Assembly (NCBI GenBank): GCA_032622095.1
Contig: CP136069.1
Location: 170,060,394 to 170,124,393 of the forward strand
Reading direction: 5' to 3'
Source of the DNA: Siphonodentalium dalli
Taxonomy: Eukaryota; Mollusca; Scaphopoda; Gadilida; Siphonodentaliidae
DNA: 64,000 nucleotides
Numbering within the stretch: the first letter of the stretch is position 1; each line of letters opens with the position of its first letter. The position numbers were made by a program, and so were the translations under genes. Of the stretch, positions 49,194 to 59,891 are shown piece by piece. Below the pieces are notes generated by a model that saw only the letters and a program-made list of their open reading frames with translations, was not told the origin of the DNA and made no database searches.

Positions 49194-50005
49194 TTATATT
49201 ATCGCGCAATCACAGCGGTGCCTGAAGTAAGTTTTATCCCAACCAAGATTTAAAGGAAGAAGCATGACCATCTCCATACATGGTATCTCACACTCTATAT
49301 CAACTATTTGCCGTAAAAGTGCCATTGCCTGGGTATTGTCATTCCTAGCCAAAACGGATATCTTTCCTCCTTCTGGAATCAATTGCATCAGTTCCGAAAG
49401 CAGACGTTTCGCAACTTCGTCAGCATTCCCGTATAAAACTGGCATGTAATGCGGGATATTTTCACGGAAGTATCCATAGCCAGAAATGCGATCTTTGTTG
49501 TTGAGTCATTTCCGGACGAAGGCCGGTAGGGTGGTCGGACTGCAGTGTGCAAGTCCCTTCACCCTAACAATGCGATCACCAATGAACGCGGCTTTTATAT
49601 GCGCAGCAGGGTGACCAAACATGAATGTCTCCACGAACGAATCTCGACCAATCGGAAACACTGTTCTATCATATTCCATAACAGCCTTCTTAACTCCATG
49701 CTCATCTTTGTTTCGTACTGTTATTTTCGCGCCTTTTGCGTTAACGTCGTCCGCAATTGATGTGAAGTTGGACGCGCGAACACCATTGAATACTGTCTGC
49801 ATGACTCCTGTTGATTGGAGGCCGTGCTGCTCGTAAATTGGAATCATATCAAGAAGAGACAAAACGGAAACGTTCCTCTCTCATCTGACGAGTTTGAAAG
49901 TGCGCATGAGTTCCGCTCCCAGCCCTTTCTTCCTCATATCGTGCAGGACAACCAGGTTTCTCACCGTAGATTGATCATCGCTAAATCGAATCTCCATGAT
50001 GGCGC
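49194..50005 (-). pseudogene. GNAT acetyltransferase copy C, terminal exon, broken
   Basis: The acceptor (TTTCAG) sets the start at 50005 in phase 1. Motif A reads NLVVLHDMRKKGLGAELM. A TGA at 49883-49881 replaces the Gly codon of copy B (RGER block). The frame resumes through ITVRNKDEHGVKKAVMEY and YDRTVFPIGRDSFVETFM. An in-frame 84-bp insertion with a stop then interrupts it after AFIGDRI. The C-terminus resumes with MPVLYGNADEVAKRLLSELM and ends CDCAII with TAA. No first exon was found upstream in the window. One nonsense codon plus one insertion make it a pseudogene, yet the rest is well preserved, so loss is recent. Confidence 0.75.
49485..49577. mobile_element. 84-bp insertion with 9-bp direct repeats in GNAT copy C
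   Basis: AATGCGATC occurs at 49485-49493 and 49569-49577. The intervening sequence is absent from copy B at the same codon position. It contains an AGGGTG...CACCCT pairing but no terminal inverted repeat or poly-A tail, so its class is unknown. Confidence 0.6.
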
Positions 50006-50221
50006 CTGAAAGATTATCAGATTGGTAGAATATAACACATGTCCTGGGTGGAATACAGAATATACCATACAAGAGACAAGGTTCACAATTCCGATTTTTG
50101 ACAATAACATGCCAACAACCATGCATACATATCCCCCATAAATTCCAAAATCCGTCATTTCACACACGATATCACCAAATGTGTTATATTGCCCACAAAA
50201 TCCCACACATGACATGTATAT

Positions 50222-50632
50222 AGCTTGTCAGAATCCAAGGATACCAACTCGAGCTATCGTACCGAAAACTTGCAAATTTGTGGGATATATGGGTTGTCAA
50301 TTTGGATATCAGACTAATAGCATCATTAGCCGTTTCATGACGGGAGCTGCGCATCGTTAAAGATCCCGCGCCAGTGCATTCTCTTATACATGCGAGTCTC
50401 CCATAGGGAGATTCACATATATAAGAGAATGCACAAGCTTACAAGGCCAAGGTAAATATTGCGAGACTCCCTATTGTTAACAATTGTGTGCTTAACCCTT
50501 TCTATACTAAAGCATCATTGTTGAGTAGTTATCCCATATGAAATATGTAGATAATAAGTTAAAAAAACAACAAAAACTAATTAACTCCATAATGCGCAAT
50601 TATGTAAATGGATCTATTTTCATTATGCAAAA
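50222..50632. repeat. Segment duplicated at 30888-31366
   Basis: GNAT copy C intron continuing past the unfilled site of the 6-kb LINE insertion. It includes a 69-nt-type hairpin near 50371-50440 (GCCAGTGCATTCTCTTATAC arm). Confidence 0.8.
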
Positions 50633-51060
50633 ACAATAATCTGGCCGTGAAAATTTTCTAAATGCGAGGGGATGGCAGTAGGACAGTCTAGCCTGACTAT
50701 GCCACCCCTTGATTATACAAAACCATATCTGTAAAATATATTATGTACTACTATGTGTATATTGAAATTAAATATCCGATCCTATCCTATATAGAATTAG
50801 ACACAGGGAATGTATTTTTTCCAAATGGGTCCAACAGGCGGTGAAATTGTTGCAGAAATTCGCTCCAAGATATTCGCACTTATTTTTATTTCAGTTGTGA
50901 CTAAAAGCCCAGATACCGGAGCCCAGCGACTAAAAGCCAAGTTACAAAATAGATCAACTGGTTTGAACGAATGAATATGTCAATGGTAAGACTATTCAAA
51001 AGAATATTCAAATCAATAGTGTTTATAGACTTAAAAACTTATGTGTCCGCCATTCATATA

Positions 51061-54000
51061 TGCGGTGAAGTTCTCATATTATCTCCCAGTAATACGCGGT
51101 GGAGGTTCTCATATGAACATATTATCTGCCGGTCATACATGGTGGAGGTTCATATTATCCGCCGGTCATACGCGAGGGAAGTTTTCTTATTATCCTCCAG
51201 TCATACGCGGGGGAGGTTCTGATATGAACATATTATCTGCCGGTCATATGCGGTGGAGGTTCATATTATCCACCGGTCATACGCGAGGGAGGTTCTCATA
51301 TTATCCTCCGGTCATACGATGGGGAGGTTCTCATATGAACATATTAACTGCCGGTCATACGCGAGGGAGGTTCTCATATTATCCACCGGTTATACGTGAG
51401 GGAGGTTCTCATATTATCATCCGGTCATACATAGGGGAGGTTCTCATATGAACATATTATCTGCCGGTCATACGCGGTGGAGGTTCATATTATCCGCCGG
51501 TCATACGCGAGGGAGGTTCTGATATTATCCTCTGGTCATACGTGGGGGAGGTTCTGATATGAACATATTATTCGCCGGTCATACGCGGTGGAGGTTCATA
51601 TTATCCACCGGTCATACACGGTGGAGGTTCTCATATGAACATATTATCCACCGGTCATACGCGGTGGAGGTTCATATTATCCGCCGGTCATACGCAAGGG
51701 AAGTTCTCATATTATCCTCCGATCATATGTGGGGGGGGGGGGGTTCTGATATGAACATATTATCCGCCGGTCATACGCGGTGGAGGTCCATATTATCCGC
51801 CGGTCATGCGCGAGGGAGGTTCTCATATTATCCACCGGTCATACGCGAGGGAGGTTCTTATATTATCCTCCGGTCATACGTTGGAGAGGTTCTCATATGA
51901 ACATATTATCCACCGGTCATACGCGGTGGAGGTTCATATTATCCGCCGGTCATACGCGAGGGAAGTTTTCTTATTATCCTCCAGTCATACGCGGGGGAGG
52001 TTCTGATATGAACATATTATCTGCCGGTCATATGCGGTGGAGGTTCATATTATCCACCGGTCATACGCGAGGGAGGTTCTCATATTATCCTCCGGTCATA
52101 CGATGGGGAGGTTCTCATATGAACATATTAACTGCCGGTCATACGCGAGGGAGGTTCTCATATTATCCACCGGTTATACGTGAGGGAGGTTCTCATATTA
52201 TCCTCCGGTCATACGTTGGGGAGGTTCTCATATGAACATATTATCCGCCGGTCATACACGGTGGAGGTTCATATTATCCGCCGGTCATGCGCGAGGGAGG
52301 TTCTCATATTATCCACCGGTCATACGTGAGGGAGGTTCTCATATTATCCTCCGGTCATACGTTGGGGAGGTTCTCATATGAACATATTATCCGCCGGTTA
52401 TACACGGTGGAGGTTCATATTATCCGCCGATCATACGCGAGGGAAGTTCTCATATTATCCTTCGGTCATATGTGGGGGAGGTTCTGATATGAACATATTA
52501 TCGGCCGGTCATACACGGTGGAGGTTCATATTATCCACCGGTCATATGTAGGGGAGGTTCTCATATGAACATATTATCCGCCGGTCATACGCAGTGGAGG
52601 TTCTCATATGAACATATTATCCGCCGGTCATACGCGAGGGAGGTTCTCATATTATCCACCGGTCATACGCGAGGGAGGTTCTCATATTATTCTCCGGTCA
52701 TACGTAGGGGACGTTCTCATATGAACATATTATCTGCCGGTCATACGCGGTGGAGGTTCATATTATCCGCCGGTCATACGCGAGGGAAGTTTTCATATTA
52801 TCCTCCAGTCATACGCGGGGGAGGTTCTGATATGAACATATTATATGCCGGTCATACGCGAGGGAAGTTCTCATATTATCCTCCGGTCATACATAGGGGA
52901 GGTTCTCATATGAACATATTATCTGCCGGCCATACGCGGTGGAGGTTCATATTATCCGCCAGTCATACGCGAGGTTGGTTCTCATATTATCCTCCGGTCA
53001 TACGTGGGGGAGGTTCTGATATGAACATATTATTCGCCGGTCATACGCAGTGGAGGTTCATACTATCCACCGGTCATACACGGTGGAAGTTCTCATATGA
53101 ACATATAATCCGCCAGTAATACGCGGTGGAGGTTCATATTATATGCCGGTCTTACATGGTGGAGGTTCTCATATGAACATATTATTCGCCGGTCATACGC
53201 AGTGGAGGTTCATATTATCCACCGGTCATACACGGTGGAAGTTCTCATATGAACATATTATCCGCCAGTCATACGCGGTGGAGGTTCATATTATCTGCCG
53301 GTCATACACGGTGGAGGTTCTCATATGAACATATTATCCACCGGTCATATGCAGTGGAGGTTCATATTATCCACCGGTCATACACGGTGGAAGTTCTCAT
53401 ATGAACATATTATCCGCCAGTCATACGCGGTGGAGGTTCATATTATCTGCCGGTCATACACGGTGGAGGTTCTCATATGAACATATTATCCACCGGTCAT
53501 ACGCAGTGGAGGTTCATATTATCCACCGGTCATACACGGTGGAAGTTCTCATATGAACATATTATCCGCCAGTCATACGCGGTGGAGGTTCATATTATCT
53601 GCCGGTCATATGCGAGGGAAGTTCTCATATTATCTTCTGATCATATGTGGGGGAGGTTCTGATATGAACATATTATCCGCCGGTCATACGCGGTGGAGGT
53701 TCATATTATCCGCCGGTCATACGCGAGGGAGGTTCTCATATTATCCACCGGTCATACGCGAGGGAGGTTCTTATATTATCCTCCGGTCATACGTTGGGGA
53801 GGTTCTCATATGAACATATTATCCGCCGGTCCTACGCGGTGGAGGTTCATATTATCCGCCGATCATACGCGAGGGAGGTTCTCATATTATCCTCCGGTCA
53901 TACGTAGGGGAGGTTTACATATGAACATATTATCCGCCGGTCATACGCGGTGGAGGTTCATATTATCCGCCGATCATACGCGAGGGAGGTTCTCATATTA

Positions 54001-54440
54001 TCCTTCGGTCATATGTGGGGGAGGTTCTGATATGAACATATTAACAGCCGGTCATACACGGTGGAGGTTCATATTATCCACCGGTCATACGTAGGGGAGG
54101 TTCTCATATGAACATATTATCCGCCGGTCATACGCAGTGGAGGTTCTCATATGAACATATTATCCGCCGGTCATACGTGGTGGAGGTTCTCATATGAACA
54201 TATTATCCGCCGGTCATACGCGGTGGAGGTTCATATTATCCGCGAGGGAAGTTCTCATATTATCCTTCGGTCATAGGTGGGGGAGGTTCTGATATGAACA
54301 TATTATCTGCCGGTCATACGCGGTGGACGTTCATATTATCCACCGGTCATATGCGGTGGAGGTTCTCATATGAACATATTATCTGCCGGTCATATGCGAG
54401 GGAGGTTCTCATATTATCCACCGGTCACACCCGAGGGAGG
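51061..54440 (+). repeat. 33/35/43-bp minisatellite, core CCGGTCATACG
   Basis: Units share CCGCCGGTCATACGCG and GGAGGTTC, then differ in the spacer: TTCATATTAT (33 bp), TTCTCATATTAT (35 bp) or TTCTCATATGAACATATTAT (43 bp). By length, about 90 units are present. Long open frames over this array arise because unit combinations keep frame; the predicted peptides are pure repeats and are not called as genes. Confidence 0.9.
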
Positions 54441-54750
54441 ATATGACTGGCGGATAATATGTCCATATGAGGACCTCCCCAACGTATGACCAGAGGATAA
54501 TATGAGAACCTCCCTCGCGTATGACCGGTGGATAATATGAACCTCCACCGCATATGACCGGCAGATAATATGTTCATATCAGAACCTTCCCTGCGTATGA
54601 CCGGAGGATAAAATGAGAACTTCCCTCGCGTATGACCGGCGGATAATATGAACCTCCACCACGTATGACCGGCAGATAATATGTTCATATGAGAACCTCC
54701 CCCGCGTATGACTGGCAGATAATATGAGAACCTCCACCGCATATGAATGG
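54441..54750 (-). repeat. Minisatellite units in reverse orientation
   Basis: The same units read on the minus strand, forming the inner part of the right terminal repeat. They mirror 51061-51345 closely in unit order. Confidence 0.85.
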
Positions 54751-55009
54751 CGGACACATAAGTTTTTAAGTCTATAAACACTATTTGATTTGAATATTCT
54801 TTTGAATAGTCTTACCATTGACATATTCATTCGTTCAAACCAGTTGATCTATTTTGTAACTTGGCTTTTAGTCGCTGGGCTCCGGCATCTGGGCTTTTAG
54901 TCACAACTGAAATAAAAATAAGTGAGAATATCTTGGAGCGAATTTCTGCAACAATTTCACCGCCTGTTGGACCCATTTGGAAAAAATACATTCCCTGTGT
55001 CTAATTCTA

Positions 55010-56519
55010 CATTTTGATATACTATACGCCCCATTATATTGAATATACCGGCTGAAATCGATCCTGTAATTGTAAACATCGAGTCTATTTTTAGCTGTTT
55101 TATCGGAGCGTGTTTGCGTGTTCGCCATTACAATATTCGCAATAAAACAGCCATATTGTAGCTAAAAACGAATGTACAGTATTCCACTGCGTTGTTTGAT
55201 ACCTAAAACTTGTTGTTTGCTGGTGTATTCATCGAGAAATCTAAATTCTAAACATTAATGTCGAACGCAGTTTTTCGTGTTTGTGGCATTTTATGTTAGG
55301 TCAGTTGTCGACCGAATAATGTAACTTCCAGTGTCCGGTCAGTGACGGGGTTAATATGTGTGGATAGAGCGAATGTGGACCTTTCGTGAGACACCAAAAG
55401 TAGCCCTCTATGCGCTGTATTCCTCGAGATATCGGCCGTCCCACGCAATTTGAAATTCTGTCCCGCAGATTGTCGTTTTGTCCCATATCCCATCCCATCC
55501 CGCAGATTGTCATGTCCCGTATTCTGTCATTTTAAACTTGGCACATATATCAACCTGCATGGGAACCTGCGAACTTGCGATTTTGAGTTTGGTCGCGGGC
55601 TCACTTTGGCGGAGTTATTGCCTTTTTCGACATAGACTCGTACATCCCGGAACGCATCTTTTGTCCGAGCCTGTATTTCGTCATTTCCCAGTCATGTTTT
55701 AACATCTTGGCACATATGTCAACCATAATAGGAAACTGCGCACCTGCGATGTTCAGTTCAGTCGAAGTCCTTTTGGCTGAGTTATTGCCAGTTTTCGACA
55801 TAGAAATGTTTTAATGTGAAATACTTTTTTAATTCGTGGGGGTTTGCTCAACCACGAAATCAACAACCAACAAAATAATCAACTCTTGCGTTGCACGAAC
55901 AAAAAACCCATATAATATACGAGATGGAAATAAAGATTGGACATTAAGGTCTGTTTTCTAAAAGCCGTAAAATTTATGTATAGAAAAACACAGAAGACGA
56001 GATGAAGCGTAATCTTTTTCAATACATATATCATTCATTCATCGAAACAAAATTGATATGCTACATCATCTGATCTCGGCTATGATAGTTTGTATAACAA
56101 TGCTCAATGCATTGGTTTCTTTAAAAGGCTATTTGTTTACCAGTAAACTACAGACTACATAATACAATAAATACCTACTTGGCCAAAGTTTGAAATGAAG
56201 CTAGTAGCTATTATGGTAATGACTGCGTGATGTGCTTTCAGCGCAGGAATACCTTGGGGTCTAATTTCACAATAGTACACACATAATTTTTGTCACGCAG
56301 CTGCGATTGTAGGACCTGTTGATATGCATAGAAATGATATATGATCCACGAATTCATGTACCGTCGAACAAGCCTTTTGATAACAAACGACGAAACTTGA
56401 TGCCAACGATATCAAAGTCAATCGCAGTATGTTTTTTTTGTTACAGTTATTGACCCATTCTCGACAAATTGAAGATGTGCAACATATGTAGTGAATATGC
56501 ACTTTGTATCATATTGGGA
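55010..56519. other. One 169-bp tandem duplication, otherwise featureless
   Basis: TTGGCACATAT with TCAACC and following sequence occurs at 55540 and 55709, both leading to GAGTTATTGCC and TTTTCGACATAGA. No gene is recognised. Confidence 0.5.
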
Positions 56520-56866
56520 ATAACTCCACACACAAAAAGTCGGACAGACGTCATAATCGCAGGTCACAGGTTCCCATTGTACTAAAGATATATGCCAAGT
56601 TTCAAAAACATTGACCTAAAAATGTAGGAATAAAACTCGGACAAAATTGTACATGGTGTGAAAATTTTCTAAGTCGAAAAAGGGGGATAACTCCACCAAA
56701 AAGTCAGACAGACGTCATAATCGCAGAAGTTTCACGGAAAATAATAAAAAAAAACGACTGAGAAAAACTCAGGACAAATTTGTGTCCACGGACGACGGAT
56801 GGACGACGGATGGACGGACGAGCTGATCCCAGTATACCCCCACAACTTTGTTGCGGGGTATAACAA
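56520..56866. repeat. Dispersed repeat with terminal GTATACCCC hairpin
   Basis: Two copies of a block reading GTC(G/A)GACAGACGTCATAATC near 56540 and 56704. These are followed by a poly-GGACGACGGATG stretch and a hairpin TACCCCCACAAC/GTTGCGGGGTA at about 56834-56862. This layout matches a repeat I recall as widespread in mollusc genomes; I could not verify it here. Confidence 0.5.
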
Positions 56867-56879
56867 AACCTTCTGTCGA

Positions 56880-58520
56880 GTTCTGGGCTATTCAGAGACC
56901 CGGATTCCATATACAAAACTTAAACTATAATTTGATAAAACTGGGAATTGCTATAATAAGAAATGTCTGCATTAATGTTTACTATCTTGTTGTGATAATT
57001 CCACAATTCTCTCATGTTTCACACAAAACAGCATCTTTTACCCGAAAACCGAATCCAAGAAATTGGCGGACCCGATAATTATCTTATGGTAGGTGAACAT
57101 GATCACACTTTGTTATTTAGTTAAATTCCTAAACAGAAATAGATGAAAATGTTACTTTGGCAGTTGGATTCCATTTTTCACTGTTTCCATTTACGAAAAA
57201 GCCTATTTAACCCCAAAAAATAAACAATCGTACAACATTTCATTTGAAGGTAACATCCGCATGTTAAGCACTCTATCAAGACTAGTATGTCGATATAATA
57301 TTCGTCTTGTTACTCTTCCACATAATTTAATTCGACTAATGGCCGATTCCATAGTGCCAGTTGATATATATAAATAAGGGAGGGTGTGTTGTTCCGATAT
57401 CTAGATTCCAGTTTTCACTGATTTTATTAATAAATAAAAACAAATAACCCTGGTAACAATTGATCCTGCTTTATTCCAACAACGCCTTATTATATATAGT
57501 ACATACATCTGAATTTTTTACAAACGAAGCTGTTTTTTTATAAATGGCATGCACAATAATTAATGATGCATATCATGTTGTGATCTCATTTTTCACAAAA
57601 AAACTGTTTTTACCCCAAAAAACGAACCCTAGAGTTTGACATACTCCAAAATTATCTTAGAAAATGTGAACATGCCCCCTCTATTGTTTAGTTGCGTTCT
57701 TAACCACAAATAGACGTAAATGTTATTTAGGCAGCTGGATTCCATTTTTCACTGGTTTCATTCACGAAAAAGCTTATTTTACCAGGCAACACCGGCATGT
57801 TATCTGCTGTACCAATATGAAACTTTTGATACATAACTAATCGTGTTACTCTTTCACATGATTCAATTCGAATAAGTGCCGATTCCGGTCCCCGCTAATA
57901 CATGTGTAGGGCCTATATAGAAAAACAAGGGGATGCTACTCAGAGTACTCAATTCCAGTTTTCACTGATTTTATTAATTCAAATCAGATTACCCTGGTAA
58001 CCATAGAACCTGCCTTATTCCAAAAACGCATTGTTAATTTATTATCTACATCTAACACTTAATTTTTAAACATTGAAACTGGGATTTTTTTTATAAAATG
58101 GAATGAATTAATGATGCATAACTTGTTGTGGTGGATTCCAGAATTATCTATTTTTTTCACAAAAAAGCGATTTTTACCCCAAAAACGAACCCTAGAACAT
58201 TGACATACGCCAAAATTCTTTTACAAAATGTGAACATGTCCAACCTCTATTGTTTAATGGTGTTTGCATCCAAAAATAGATGTAAATGTTATTTAGGCAG
58301 CTGGATTCCATGTTTCACTGGTTTGATTCACGAAAAAGCCTATTTTACCTCAAAATAGGAAACTGTACAACACTACACGAAAAGCAATACCGGCATGTTA
58401 TCCGCTGTATCAATACGGACATTTTGATACATAATTCAGTGTGTTACTCTTCCACTTGGTTGAACTCGAAAAATAACGCCCAATTCTGGTCCCAGCTGCT
58501 CCACTATAATACATTATTTT
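56880..58520. repeat. Three tandem copies of a diverged 566-bp unit
   Basis: The GGCAG(T/C)TGGATTCCAT landmark recurs at about 57163, 57730 and 58296. Other landmarks recur in order: a TTTTTACCCCAAAAA block, AAATTxTxTTA, CGCATGTTA or GGCATGTTATC, GTGTTACTCTTCCAC, and CCGATTCC. Units are diverged by many small indels. Confidence 0.75.
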
Positions 58521-58971
58521 CATTTTTGTCTCCGGAAGAAGACAAAATGCATTTTAGATTATCTTATTGGGGGAAAAATCTAAAATTTGTTAAAAAATTG
58601 AGTCAGGATGTACATTAGGTAATATTGTTACTTTAATGCTCGACTGTGTCGATCGAAAACATATATATTAGACAATACTTTAGCAGTCCTTCAACGGCCG
58701 TTGTGTTAATTTCGCAATTTGGCACATAATCGTGCGTTCTGTGTGCCTTACACCACAGCCTGACGCCTCTCAGCTTTAGGGGGAGGGTTGACCTTTTGAT
58801 AAAAAACAATGCGACCGACAGCGATAAGTTATATATTTGAACGTAGATAATAGGCAGAAGTTTCACAAGGTATAAAATAATTGGGCATAACCATCTTACT
58901 TCTGATTTTATAAGAAACGAAAGACAACGGTTTTCGTGAATCGTCATATTCTTCTCACCCTAAAATTATTT

Positions 58972-58989
58972 GACGTCACATGACGTCAG
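58972..58989. promoter_or_regulatory. Two perfect CRE-like sites, 10 bp apart
   Basis: TGACGTCA at 58972-58979 and again at 58982-58989. The start-to-start distance equals one DNA turn. TGACGTCA is the full palindromic CREB/ATF site. The candidate exon at 59023-59208 lies close by, but no transcription start is visible. Confidence 0.4.
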
Positions 58990-59022
58990 GACTGTCATTC
59001 CGAGATTCAATTGTTACATGTA

Positions 59023-59208
59023 TTACCTTACTCTAGTTATCGCCCCATTCACAGGTATCAAAATTGGACGAATATCTCTTCTCAAAAGGTGTGAATATAC
59101 TCTGTCAAATATGTCGGCTTTATTTAAAAAATGACCGATTTTATCACCATGTGCCTCAATAAAACCACGCGGTGCGAAAAAAGTCCGCCTATCTGACAAA
59201 TCCAACAT
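59023..59208 (-). CDS. Candidate exon of unrecognised protein
   Basis: A minus-strand frame from about 59235, after an acceptor-like TTGGTTAG, contains LLTFGIRMLDLSDRRTFFAP followed by RGFIEAHGDKIGHFLNKAD, and ends RPILIPVNGAITR before an A|GTAAGG donor-like site near 59029. Residue composition is balanced and non-repetitive, unlike the chance frames nearby. No family is recognised. Confidence 0.3.
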   Translation of the reverse strand: MLDLSDRRTFFAPRGFIEAHGDKIGHFLNKADIFDRVYSHLLRRDIRPILIPVNGAITRVR

Positions 59209-59274
59209 ACGGATTCCGAAAGTTAAGAGTTCATGCTAACCAAAAATGTAGGCCTCATAAATTCCCTCGCGAGG

Positions 59275-59800
59275 CGTCCATATTTGCCTAGACATTCAAC
59301 GGAATAACGGGTATAAGTTCTATATGAGCTTATATATTGCACAATCAAAAAGTGCAATATTAACCTATGTGAATATTTAGGTTCTATATGAACCTATTTG
59401 CAGGACGATATGTTGGCACATTGTATCCTTAATCACCAATCTCAAATGAAGATATTTGCATCAGTGTCTGAATTGTAATGCAGGTCTAGCATTAATTTTG
59501 ATTTATGTTTGCCTTAAGTTAGTGCGTAGTTATTATAAAATGTATAAGATTAATCTCTAAACTGTCGTCAAAGACATTATGTGTTCGGTTCGGGAATTTC
59601 TGTTTATTTAGTGTTTCTATATCTGTTATACGTCACAGTATATAGTGATACAATATGTTCACATTGTCTAATTTATAACACGTCACTTAATTATCGCTTC
59701 AATGTGCAATTTGGGTTAATCAGATTAGACACTTGTCAATTTTATTTGGTATAAATATTCGACAATTTAAAAAAATCGACACACAGAATATTAATGAACT
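59275..59800. repeat. Dispersed repeat family, copy ii
   Basis: Shares the start CATTCAACGGAATA, CCTATGTGAATATTTAGG, and then TTGGGTTAATCAGATTAGA with copy i. An internal part present in copy i between these blocks is missing. Confidence 0.7.
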
Positions 59801-59891
59801 AAAGCCGGACGCTTTTGGTCGTATGTAGACTACATCTGATTTTGTGACGTCACCAATTATTATCTAATACGACTCTATCATTTTGAAGCCA

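Larger units (their letters stand above)
50792..55009. mobile_element. 4.2-kb terminal-inverted-repeat element filled with minisatellite
   Basis: TAGAATTAGACACAGGG opens the element at 50792 and its reverse complement closes it at 55009. The outer 270 bp of each terminal repeat is unique and almost identical, with shared runs such as CAGATxCCGGAGCCCAGCGA. The inner 285 bp of each consists of minisatellite units in mirror orientation. The orientation switches at 54440/54441. TA or TAG bases at the ends could be a target duplication. No transposase frame is recognisable, so this is a non-autonomous element whose interior has expanded as a satellite. Confidence 0.8.

Noticed and set aside
51041-54094. 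Several 60-184-codon frames rich in GHTRWRF-type repeats
   Set aside because: They are translations of the 33/35/43-bp minisatellite, appear in overlapping frames, and break whenever unit order changes. No signal of a real repeat protein.
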